A stretch of DNA of 64,000 nucleotides from Canna indica. Lineage: Eukaryota; Streptophyta; Magnoliopsida; Zingiberales; Cannaceae. Both the position numbers and the translations under genes were made by a program. The notes beneath the pieces were generated by a model that was not told where the DNA came from, did not search any database, and saw only the letters and a program-made list of their open reading frames with translations. Positions 22,434-32,446 of this stretch are shown one piece after another. The first letter of the stretch is position 1. The number at the start of each line of letters is the position of its first letter. Where the stretch lies: assembly GCA_034359265.1 (NCBI GenBank), contig CP136898.1, forward strand, positions 52,999,501 to 53,063,500, written 5' to 3'.

Positions 22434-23855
22434 ATTGTGTGAAATCCAAAACTAGAAAGGGGGGTTGAATAGTGTCTATCCCCTTTTCCTATGTTTTCTT
22501 CTTACTCAATTTTAGCATCACTTAATGCAATTGTTTCTTAATGGTGAATATGATCAAATATAAATAGCAATGATAGACAAGCAAATAAACAATGCAAACA
22601 AGAGTAATTATAGTGGTTCGGCCAACTGCCTACTCCACCACCTTGGCTCCTCACCACTACTTTATATTATCTATGTTTCCCTTTGAATACAATGAGGACA
22701 CCCTTCTCACCGCTCTGAGAACACCTCACCCCTATTCACCTAGTCAAAACAAAATTCTATAAAGCTATCCCTAAGTGTTTCCTAGCACACCTAGCAGCTA
22801 TCTCAACTTGACAACAAGTTTACAATAAAAGTCAAATACAAAGGAAAGAGCTTAAGAATAAAAAATGAACCAAGGCTTCTTTCCACTGCCTTCAAGTCTC
22901 CAACTTGCAAGAAGATGGCTCTTGAGTTGCAGCACAGTTGAAGAAGCAGGGAATCAGCGCTTGAAATGAGTCGTAGATGGAAGCAGAGGGCGCGCGCAGA
23001 TTTCACTCTTTTGAAGGCTTAAGAAAACTTCTTTAATTCTCAATAAAAATTCTAAGAAGTTGTAAAGAAGTTAGGTGAGGGGTATTTATAACCCCTCACT
23101 CAAACGGACTGTTCAACGGTTAAAAAAATAGTCGTTGAAGCCGTTCGATCACTGGTCGATCGATCGGTCGGTCGACCGACTAATCGACCGCCACTACGAC
23201 CACTGGCTGGATGAGAGAGCTCGGTCGACCGATGGGTCGACCAGCTGACGGAAAGATGTCGATCCCACATTCGGTCGACTAGTCGATCGACCGAATACCT
23301 GGAGCTAGGGTCGCGCGACAAGCTATCTCCAATTTGGTCGACCGATTGGTCGATCGCTAAGCATTCTGCCTCTTTTTCACTTCGGTCGGTCGACCGACCG
23401 GTCGACCGACGTAGCCTTGAATGGCTACTGCCCAATTTTGCCGTCATTCGGTCGATCGACTGGTCGACCGAACGGGCTACTTAGCAGAATACTGCCTTGT
23501 TTGGTCGACCGACCGATCGACCGAATGTAGGCTGAGGCTGATTTCTTCTTGAAATTTTTACATGCCATTTTTGTGAATTTAGTTACCAAATTCTATTGGA
23601 TAACTATACAATTAAGCTTGGGCTAAGATTTTCCTAGGGGTATATTACAAGAATTCTACTTGATCTAATCCCGAGCCTTTCTTAGATGTTTTCTTTTTCT
23701 GTTTCTTTGACGATCCTTTCTTTTGTCTCGTTTGAATGGACTTGGCATGCTTATCGCAACCTCAACCTGAACTCAAAACTTCACACTTGGATTAAATACA
23801 TGTTTGTTATCATCAAAATAAAGATCGAGGCTTAAGAGAGACCCTTAAGCCAACA
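22434..23855 (-). repeat. 5' LTR of element E
   Basis: About 1422 bp, starting TGTTGGCTTAAGGG. It has a palindrome array at 23150-23532 (pairs of GGTCGACC-like sites at 12-bp spacing), a degenerate hairpin at 23114-23137, TATAAATA at 23093-23100, and the shared box TATAGTGGTTCGGCC (22608-22622) ..GCCTACTCCACC. The primer site is directly below 22434. Confidence 0.9.
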
Positions 23856-24900
23856 AGAACTACCTTTCAATTTCTAAGAAGTCAGGAATCCCTTCCTATG
23901 GAAGAAAATCCTGCTTGGCCCTCTCTTTGGAAACTTTCCATTGCTCCCAAAGTTCACATATTCCTTTGGAAATTCCTGCACAGTAGACTCTCTACAAAGC
24001 TGAGACTTTTCAATCTCAAACTTAGTAGCAACTCTAACTGTACAATGTGTTCTAATTATCCTGAAACTATTACTCATCTATTCTTAGAATGTTCTTTTGC
24101 TTCCCAAGTTTGGGGCCTTTTGGAACAGATACTACATCTTGATTTTTCTAATAGGATTGATTGGGATATTGGTAAATGGCTTTACCACAATTCTGTCTTC
24201 TCTTTCTCACTTTTCGGTATAGCCATCATTGCTAATACCCTTTAGTTCCTTTGGCATGCTAGAAATTTGAAATTGCATGACGGTAGGCAGCATTCCCCTG
24301 CATGTCTTATGATTTCTATAAACCTTTCACAAAGAGCTACTTTGAAAAATCAAATCCTGATGGAAAAATTAAATTAAACTCTATCTATCTCAAATGGTCC
24401 CCTCCAATTGACCCTTGGATAAAAATAAACTGTGATGGTTCTATCCAGAATTCTAATTGTGGATCTGGATTTATAGCAAGAAACAGTTGGGTCATATTAT
24501 TCAATCTGCTCCAGCATATTTATTTGAAAAATCTGTTCTTTATTGTGAAGCATTTGCTGTTTTAATGGCTATCTCCTTTGCAGCTGATCAAGGATTCAAT
24601 TACATTATTATAGAGACTGACAGTAAATAGCTTGTTGAGATGCTACACAGATCCATTCCAATTCCTCTACCATTGAAAGTTATTTTTCAGAATATTAATG
24701 ATGTTTCTTCTCATAGTAATAACATTTTGTATTAGTTTGTATACAAAGAATGTAATCAAGCTACCCATTGGGCAGCAAACAATGGGAGAACCCTACTATC
24801 CAGTCTGTACTGGTCCTGTGGTAGGCCTCCTAACTGTACAATATTGCTCACCAGGATTTTTTTGGTCCTGGATTTAATAGAGCTATAATATAATCTTTTT
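23856..24900 (+). pseudogene. LINE C ORF2, zf-RVT and RNase H part, with 3' UTR
   Basis: Open frame 23898-24245 reads WKLSIAPKVHIFLWKFLHSRLSTK with CTMC..THLFLEC, the zf-RVT domain that follows plant LINE reverse transcriptases. Around 24400-24490, WIKINCDGSIQ and GSGFIARN mark a plant-type RNase H. Stops and frameshifts follow. The 3' UTR ends in an A-rich tail just before the right TSD. Roughly 150-250 residues expected between this part and the reverse transcriptase are absent. Confidence 0.85.
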
Positions 24901-24918
24901 GTTGGGAAAAAAAAAGAA

Positions 24919-24935
24919 AAGAATTAAGCCTTATA
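24919..24935. repeat. LINE C target-site duplication, right copy
   Basis: Perfect copy of 4343-4359, directly after the A-rich tail. Confidence 0.9.
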
Positions 24936-25423
24936 TTTTATTTCCTTAACATTTTATTTTCCTTATCTTTTTTAATTAGCAAAGCATACATGTTTTTGGA
25001 CTCATCCATTAATTCATCATAAAGCAAATAATGAGAGCTATATGAGTTAATGCTATCATTTTCATTAACATGACTTGAAGGATAATAGTTATCATTTAAT
25101 TAGCTAGATGACTTGAAGGAGAATACCTCATTGTTATCATTTATGAGGCAATCTTTTGATGTGGCTTCCTAGTCATGGCAAGAGGACGCTAAACTTGAGT
25201 GGAATGAGGATGTGGAAGCATTCGACCTCTTCTTTGTCTTATTCTTCATAGTAGGGCAATTTTTCTTCACATGCCCTTTTTTTTTGCACACATGACAAAT
25301 CACCTTTCTTTTTCAATTTTTAGTTCTCCTATGACTAGAGACACTTTGGGTTTCAAAAACTATGTTAGTATTGGAAGGATGACCATTGTCATCACTACCT
25401 TCAATAAAAGTTTCTAACTCCTC
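24936..25423 (-). pseudogene. Copia gag, element A, middle segment
   Basis: Holds the acidic linker (DDNGHPS), the basic stretch and the first CCHC knuckle (CHVCKKKGHVKKNC, near 25260-25300), then the Ser/Asn-rich linker. Several in-frame stops are present. It is bounded by LINE C on the left and by solo LTR B on the right (TSD TCCTC at 25419-25423). Confidence 0.85.
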
Positions 25424-27151
25424 TGTCACGCCCCGACTCAGGGTCGCGTGATCGGCCAGGGTAAGTGTCAGTACCCCGAAGCCTAACCTATGCACTAACC
25501 ATCAACTTATAAAATACAACAGACTGACATAGAAATCATGAACAAGAAATAGTACCAAACTTTATTAGATGATTAAAAATAGTTTAACCAAACCAAGTTT
25601 GAAAATATAACAAGTTTTCTAAGAACACCCGAAATCATGCAAAAAGAACATCTTAATGTTTACTGAATCAACTTAGTGCATATACATGACTCTACTCAAA
25701 CACGACTTCGACTATAGAGCTGCTAGCTACGAGATCTGCACCTACGTCTGCCCTCCAATTGCACCATGCCACCAAGCCGTAGCTCACTGGCCGGGCTCTG
25801 CAAAACAACAATAAATAAACTGTGAGTTCGCAAGGAACTCAGTGAGCGATTCTTCCGAACCTTCACTTAAATCCTCAACAAGATAACATATACAAAGATA
25901 AGGAATTATAGATTCATCACACCATAGTAGTTAGCCATTATGCCAAGTCATAAGAACAAGAAAACCGGCCTCTTCGGCCCTTAATAATTCCATTGTAGCT
26001 CGGCCACTAGTGGCCTAAAAGTGTGGAAGGTTCGGTGCCCCCCTCGACAAAACAGGCCGATCGACCACCCAAAACCAGCCCATAAGGGCATCTCATAATG
26101 AACATTCATGTTCGGATCCGTCGACTAGGATGGCCACTAGCCTCAGAAATCGTCCGGGTTAGGGATAGCTAGTCCCACCCAACTCGGGTCTACCGTCAGC
26201 GTGACCCACTGACGGAATCTCAAAACCCTCCACCACTCAGGTATAACACCTAGCAGGCCTGCTGGTGCAATCTCAAGACCCTATAAACCGCTGAGTCGTG
26301 TGGTAGTCGTTCGGCTAATGATACTCCTCAGTAGACCATCTCAACCACAACCACAACCAGGTTGTGCAAGTTTCCCTGTGTTTTACTTTTCGGGCATTGC
26401 CCATATCCGACCCTCCCCCTCGGGTTGCACTTCTAGGATATTGATATCCGCTAATTATCCTAGGTGTAGAACCTAGTAAGTGTACCTTGACTCTTAGTTA
26501 AATGTCATGACTCACTACTAGAAAAATGGGCATCAGCAACGGCCGCGCCGTTGCAATAGCGCCGTGACAGAAAGTCGCGTTGCTGATAACTTAGCAACGG
26601 TTCAGCAACGGCCGCTCGGGCCGTCACTCAAAACATTATTAGCAACGGCCGCTCGGGCCGTCGCTAAAACTATTATCAGCAACGGTTTTGCCACAGACCC
26701 GGAGCCGTTGCTGATAACATTAATAGCAACGGCCAATGAGTCCGTAGCAACGCCGTTAGTAAAACCCCGTCGCTAAGCCGTTGTTGTAGGTCATCAGCAA
26801 CGGCTTTCGATACACTTTTAGCAACGGCGTTCCCACGGATGGCCGTGGGAACGCCGTTGCTGATGATGCCAACTGGGAAACAGGAAAATTTTATATTTCC
26901 AATTTCCCCAATTTCCATTGATACATCGATACATTATCTGATACATAACTCACACACCCATATCCACATACACACATTCATTCACACATCACAAACACAC
27001 CAAGATATACATCAAAACAATTATATTTCTATTGATAATTATCCACGATAGTATAAAAACAATTCAAATGAAAAATTGAAGTATCAATATCCAAACAAAA
27101 TAAGTTAAACAAGTTCAATATCTCAGTAACAAAGTCAATATAAAAAAAATC

Positions 27152-28640
27152 TCACGATGACGATGGAGGATGGCCTGGATCATATGGCGGGGTCTGGAGT
27201 GCTTGAGTGTACACCGGCGTGGACTGACTCGAAGACGATGGATTAGATGATGCCGAAGAGATGCCTGCTTCGGGATGACCTGACATGTTACGTAGCATAG
27301 CTTGTATATCCGCCATCATCTGACTCTGGCGCGCCATTATCTCAGTCTGACGCGCGACCGTGTCCTCTAGAGTCCTTATTCTGGTACTATGATCATAACT
27401 GGATCTAGAGGTGGACGGCCGCTCACCAGCGACCGGAGGGGTCGGTGCCCCAAGTGGCCCTAGTACGGCTCGCGCATGACCACTATCTGCGAAGCCATAT
27501 ACGCGGCCATGGTCCCAGCCACCTGCGGCCTCGACCCACGATGCTGCGTCAAAGTCCTCGGGGGTACCCCCGCGCTGCACCACCGTCTGGCTGTAGGTCT
27601 CCTACTCGAGTTTGATTTTTTGTTTAATATTTATCATAAAACTTAAATTATAAATATATAATGAATAATTTAAACAAATATATAATTACCATAATGTATG
27701 CAGCGCGGTTGTGGATGTACTCCCCCGTCCCATGTGCTCGACGGTGAGTCCGCTCAAACACCGCCATCGGGGAGGGTCGCTGGACAGTCCCGTCATCCGA
27801 CACCGTCGTCTACATTTACAAAACAAATACATTAATTAGTACACATAGTAACAAATAAAATATATAATTAAAAGATATACTTACCATACGGTTTGCGTGC
27901 ACTGCAAATGCAACAGAGCCGCCGGTGTGACGCGCTGCTCCCCCTGACATGCGATTTCTAGCCGCATTCCGAGAAACCTCCTGCCATCGATCCATCGACC
28001 ATATCTCCACGAGCTGGTCCTATATATCCGGAGTAATCCAACCGGGGCCGTATCCCCGAGTCTCCGCGATGTTAGTGGTCCCAGCTCGGGCCATCGCTTG
28101 GGACCGAGCCTGCCCCAGCTGCCCGTTGTACCTTGCCCGGGAAATAGCCTCCCAGGCAGCGTAAATGAAGGGCCTCTGGTCCTCGGCCCATCTATAGCGA
28201 GCCTGCAAAATAATAATATCAGTACCAATATTAATATATCATCATGCATGTAAAAAATAATAATAATACGTGCCTCAAACTCGCGCCATAACATGTCGAC
28301 GTGCTCGCTAGGCACGTGAGACCACGTAGGCCATGCCCCGTGCATGTATCATCGAATAGTAGAAGAAATGCTCCTCGACACTTCTTCTTGCTCGAACCTG
28401 CACAACAAAAATAAATTTTAATATTATATTATGACATAATGAATTTGTAATGATTCATAATTCATTATATATTACCGCTCCCCAATCACGCTAATCAATC
28501 TACGTGACTCTGTGGCTGGTGGAGGCTGCCACCTGTTCGGCCCGCGTGGCCGCCTACGTCTGGATGTACTAGCCTCGGCAGTATCATCCTCATGAGGATC
28601 AGGTACAGGAGGATCAGCAGCATGAGTAAGTGCTGGAGTC
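27152..28640 (-). pseudogene. CACTA-1 second gene (Transposase_24 / TNPA-like), multi-exon
   Basis: Blocks on the minus strand, in order: an Arg/Pro-rich start (about 28640-28490, SRRRRPRGPNRW), GAWPTWSHVPSEHVDMLWREFEA (28345-28208), RWAEDQRPFIYAAWEAISRARYNG through DRWQEVSRNAARNRM (28205-27890), AVFERTHRR (about 27815-27690), then GGTPEDFDAASWVEAAGGWDHGRVYGFADSG and a coiled coil with a Ser/Pro tail (27583-27152). These match the gene of CACTA-2 block by block. Plant Transposase_24 proteins are thought to bind subterminal repeats. Intron borders were not proven, and the block around 28020 may hold a stop, so I call it a probable pseudogene. Confidence 0.75.
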
Positions 28641-28648
28641 TCACCGAC

Positions 28649-29314
28649 TCAATTATGTCGAATCAATAATGAACTCCAATAGGGCAATTCCCAAAAGATA
28701 CTTTTTTTCACCCAGTTGTGTGTTTGGCCAAAACCTGACACTCTTTCATTGCGACCAAATACTATATCTGGAAGTGCTGAAACACGTGCTAACATTTGTT
28801 CACCAGACAACATCGGTGGTGGCCCATCTCTTTCGACTCTGCCCTTAGTAAATTTATTACGATTCCTTCGATACTGGTGATTAACCGGTAGGAATCGACG
28901 ATGACAATCAAAGAATGAGATTTTTCGTCCGTTCTGAAGACTGATTGATTTAGAGTGTTCCATACAATACGGGCAAGAGAGTCGGCCGTGAGTGCTCCAA
29001 CCCGACAACATGCCGTACGCGGGGAAATCATTGATTTTCCACAAGACCGCGGCCTTTAAATTGAAGTTTTGCTTCCGATGACAATCATAAGTGACAGCTC
29101 TCTCAGTCCACAATGTTTTCAATTCATCTATCAAGGGTCTGAGAAATATGTCAATTTCTTTTCGCGGACCCTTAGGACCCGGAATAATCATCGAAAGATA
29201 AATAAATTCATCTTTCATGCACATTGACGGTGGCAAATTATAAACTGTCAGCAGCACTGGCCAAACTGAATAAGGAGTTGCAGAATGTCCAAACGGATTA
29301 AAACCAACATCCAA
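28649..29314 (-). pseudogene. CACTA-1 transposase TNP2, central fragment
   Basis: A 221-residue open frame with GFNPFG, YSVWPVLLTVYNLPPSMCMK, IIPGPKGPRKEIDIFLRPLIDEL and CPYCMEHSKSISL. This is the central part of the En/Spm TNP2 transposase family. Family members are several times longer. The N-terminal part (before GFNPFG) and the C-terminal half are missing, and DNA upstream turns directly into a long hairpin (29405-29595). It cannot encode an active transposase. Confidence 0.9.
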
Positions 29315-29404
29315 CTTCGATCAGCCGACATGATTCTGTCAATCAATGACAATTTCTTTGGTTAATGTCTTTAGGTGAGATTGTCCTATTCCATTCGGGA
29401 TTTA

Positions 29405-29595
29405 TGTTATTCGTATTGCACTTACGTTTTTATTTTAACTGTTAACTAATTATTCTAAATTTCGACAGCATCTCCCTACAGTTCTCCAAATACGCATATC
29501 ATCTGGGCGCGTATCGGAGAACAAGAGAGATGTTGCCGAATTTTAGAATAATTAGTTAACAGTTAAAATAAAAACGTAAGTGCAGTACAAATAAC
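29405..29595. repeat. Long inverted repeat in CACTA-1
   Basis: Two arms of about 80 bp (29405-29487 and 29516-29595) are near-perfect reverse complements, sharing e.g. TTTTAACTGTTAACTAATTA. The spacer itself begins and ends with GTTCTCC/GGAGAAC. Transcribed, it would form a long hairpin upstream of the TNP2 remnant. Confidence 0.85.
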
Positions 29596-29804
29596 TATAT
29601 TCCCAAATTGTCCAATCAGGGACAATTCAAGAATTGTACGTCGTATAAAAGATCATCTACTTCTTTTACACAAACATACAATTCCCGAACGGATCTAAGG
29701 TTTTGCTAAATCATATCCGATTCGTCGATGCGTACGTGAAACATATCAACTCGTCGGATGGATGATTATTTTCTAAATGTTTCGAGACCGTTCGAGTCCA
29801 TATT

Positions 29805-30062
29805 GGACGATTTCGGCGCGCGTCCGAAGTGGACGATTCCGGCGCGTGTCCGAAGTGGACGATTCCGGCGCGAGTCCGAATTGGATGATTCTAGCGCGAG
29901 TCCGAATTGGACAATTCCGGCGCGCGTCCGAAGTGGACGATTCCGGCACGAGTCCGAATTGGACGATTTCGGCGCGCGTCCGAAGTGGACGATTCCAGCG
30001 CGAGTCCGAATTGGACAATTCCGGCGCGCGTCCGAAGTGGACGATTCCGGCGCGCGTCCGAA
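29805..30062. repeat. Tandem repeat array in CACTA-1
   Basis: About nine or ten copies of a ~27-bp unit with core GTGGACGATTCCGGCGCG and GTCCGAA. CACTA-2 carries a diverged array of the same kind at 43400-43600. Long ORFs here on both strands only reflect the repeat. Confidence 0.9.
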
Positions 30063-32056
30063 ATTAATCTAAACCCTAATAATTAATCTAACAAATTAAA
30101 TAATTAATCTAAACAATTAATTAACAATTATCAAACAAAATAAAATATATATATAATTATAAATTCCGGCGCCGGAGTCCACCCTCCGGCGCCGGCGTAC
30201 AGTGGCCGGACACACTGTCCGGCCACTGTAGAAGGTCCGGCGGCGGCCATCGGCCGCCCGCCGCCGGCCGAAACCCTAGAAATAGGGTTTCGGTCGAATT
30301 GATTCCCGCCGACCGCAGGGAAGAGACGGCCGACCGATCAACATACCTGAACAAGTCGGCAGCAGCGGGAGGAGGAAGAGGCGTCGTCGGCTTCGTCGGA
30401 GTCGTCGGCGTCGTCGGCAGCGGCAGCGGCGGCGAGAGGCGTCGGCAGGAGCGGCGGCGGCAGCAGCGGGAGGAAGAAGGGTCGGGCGCGAGAGTGTGCC
30501 CTATATAAACTTATCAGCAACGGCTCACTCGCCCGTTAGAAAGCCATTGCTAATAAGTTATCATCAGCAATGGCTCACTTGTCCGTTAGCAAGCCGTTGC
30601 TGATAATTAAAATATCAGCAACGGCTCGCCTTTCCGTCAGAAAGCCGTTGCTGATAATTAAAATAATCAGCAACGGCTCGGGTTTCCGTTAGAACGCCAT
30701 TGCAGATACAAATATCTGCAATGGCTCGGGCGGCCGTAAGAATGCCGTTGCAAATAGCAACGGCTCGAGCGGCCGTTGCTGATAGCCGTTGCTGAAGACC
30801 TAATTTCTAATAGTGACTAGGTACGAAAACATTTCTTTCTAAAATTATTAGAACATACCTATTATAGATGCGTACGTGGACTACCATTATCAACAACGTA
30901 TGCCAAGAATGGATATACTATGAGTGCCAAATTTAAGAGGATAAATTCAAAAGCAAAACAATAAGTAACCAGCAGTATACATGGTAATGATTGAGCATAA
31001 TATCTGAGAATTTATGAACATTTATTTTGATCTATATATGCCATATCAATCTTATCCATGTAAATACTAGCAAGAACATTTCCTTAACATAAGGATCTAG
31101 ATCTAAAGCTGCTAACAAATTTTATGATGAGCGGAAATTTCATAATTAAATTCTCACGCCATGCAAGTAAGTATAAATCAAGATAACCCAAACATGAAAC
31201 CTCGCATAAATAATTCGATCAAAATTATGATCCCACCCTTTCCCTTGCTCAGCCGACTTGAGCAGGGTAACACCTTGCTTGACCGAGCACTTTAGGGGGG
31301 GGTGAACACGCTTGCGACAACCAAACATAAGCATTAATCTAGAGATATATCATTTAATGAAAATAAAGCGATCCATGAGTTAAAAGATGATCGAGGAAAT
31401 TGGAAAAAAATTTGGCATGACATTTCCCCTTTTTCCTCTATTCGGCCAACCCATAAAACACAAAACAAACTACGATCTAACAACGAGATCACAGCTAGAT
31501 GAATCATTTAAAACCCAAGCGCGAGAAAACCACATCGATCGACAAGAAACTCGCGTAAAAACTCGATTTCAAAACCTACGAGGTTCGGCCACTCGCCTCC
31601 CCTTATAAACAACCCAACCACTCACCTCCATTGGATCAAAAGATGAGCTCGATGAAGACGAGCTTCTATTTCCCCGGCATCGACGGGAGCTCGGCGCCGA
31701 TCACGATTTCCCTCCTCTTCCTTGGGCTACGTGCGGCTCTATCCTTGAGCCTCACGGAGGCTTGGGTGAGGGGTTTTATTCCCCTTATCTCTTGACTAAA
31801 TTATCCCCATCTATTCACTTAAGCCTCCTCATCCGACTCCACCTAACCCGGATCGAGTCCCGACTCGACCCGCGCACCCAATCTCAACCCAACTTGATTC
31901 AACCAGTATACTCATCCACCCAATTACCAACATTAGGCTATAATTTAAATTAATTATACTTGCTATTCGTGGCGATCTAGCGACTCGGCCCGGTTAGCTC
32001 CCGAATTGATGGGTTGCACCACGAAATTTTTATATTAGGAAATCTCAGGTATTACA

Positions 32057-32378
32057 TCCTCGATTTTAGCATAATCATATAAGACATTTAAGCAAGCCCA
32101 AATATCGAATGCGGAAGTACAATGCATGATCTTTTCAAAAATATTATTTTCCAAACAACAAAATATGTAATTTGTAGCTTTAGCATTTAATTCAAACATA
32201 TCAATTTGTTCTTGGTCCATGCATTCATGTTTTCCTTAGGCTCAATATATTGGATTTTTACCGTGTTAAAAATATCTAAATCTTGAGTCTTTAGAAAGGT
32301 ATAGATCCTAAACTTCCAAAGACCAAAGTTTGATTCATCGAACCAAGGAGGTATAGACGCTACCAACTCTAGTGTCAT
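32057..32378 (-). pseudogene. Copia gag, element A, N-terminal segment
   Basis: Starts at an ATG (32378) in the same context as relatives and encodes PPWFDESNFGLWKFRIYTFLK, followed after a frame change by IMHCTSAFDIWACLNVLYDYAK. This is the UBN2-like N-terminal half of Gag. It stops at solo LTR B, across which it continues at 25423. Confidence 0.85.
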
Positions 32379-32446
32379 TTTCTGGATCGAGGCTAGATGT
32401 AGAGGAGATGGTGAAATCTCAATCCACGACCTGCTCTGATACCAAA

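Larger units (their letters stand above)
16394..23855 (-). mobile_element. Copia element E (Sirevirus-like, with gag and pol), 3' end truncated
   Basis: A minus-strand element: 5' LTR 22434-23855, primer site TTGGTAACAGAGCC (about 22420-22433), gag 20762-22375, pol 17683-20787, polypurine-rich region 17134-17500, and 3' LTR 16394-17133 lacking its last ~670 bp. It is inserted in LINE C ORF2. The left junction is a deletion in both LINE and LTR. Stops in gag and pol make it inactive. It is the only element in the window with a Sirevirus-like pol. Confidence 0.92.
4360..24918 (+). mobile_element. L1-type LINE C, split by copia D and copia E
   Basis: A plant L1 element with ORF1 (DUF4283 and knuckle), ORF2 (APE endonuclease, reverse transcriptase, zf-RVT, RNase H) and an A-rich 3' tail (24907-24920). 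It is flanked by 17-bp TSDs. LINE sequence occupies 4360-4862, 12171 to about 16400, and 23856-24918. The TSD proves that these belong to one insertion 20.6 kb apart. Part of ORF2 between the reverse transcriptase end and zf-RVT is missing at the junction with E. Frameshifts and stops show it is dead. Confidence 0.93.
26513..30815 (-). mobile_element. CACTA-1, En/Spm-type DNA transposon, internally deleted
   Basis: Ends CACTACTAGAAAAATGGGC and, on the other side, CACTATTAGAAATTAGG (reverse strand), with 3-bp TSD ACT (26510-26512, 30816-30818). Subterminal regions (26525-26870, 30505-30795) are packed with TCAGCAACGG and its complement, the usual binding-site clusters of CACTA elements. Genes run on the minus strand: a TNP2 remnant and a Transposase_24-like gene. 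Most of TNP2 is missing, so it is non-autonomous. It is inserted in solo LTR B. Confidence 0.95.
25424..32056 (-). mobile_element. Solo LTR B (Ty3/gypsy type), split by CACTA-1
   Basis: Minus-strand LTR starting TGTAATACC (at 32056) and ending GGGGCGTGACA (at 25424), flanked by the perfect TSD TCCTC (25419-25423 and 32057-32061). Removing CACTA-1 leaves about 2.3 kb. Both ends resemble the H-family LTR (TGTAAGACC .. GGTGTGACA), so this is a related gypsy LTR left after LTR-LTR recombination. No coding sequence belongs to it. 25436-26512 and 30819-32056 are LTR body only. Confidence 0.9.

Noticed and set aside
29758..30072. Long ORFs on both strands with repeated RVRSGRFRRESELDD-like peptides
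   Set aside because: Translation of a tandem DNA repeat; open in several frames on both strands, so no evidence for a protein.
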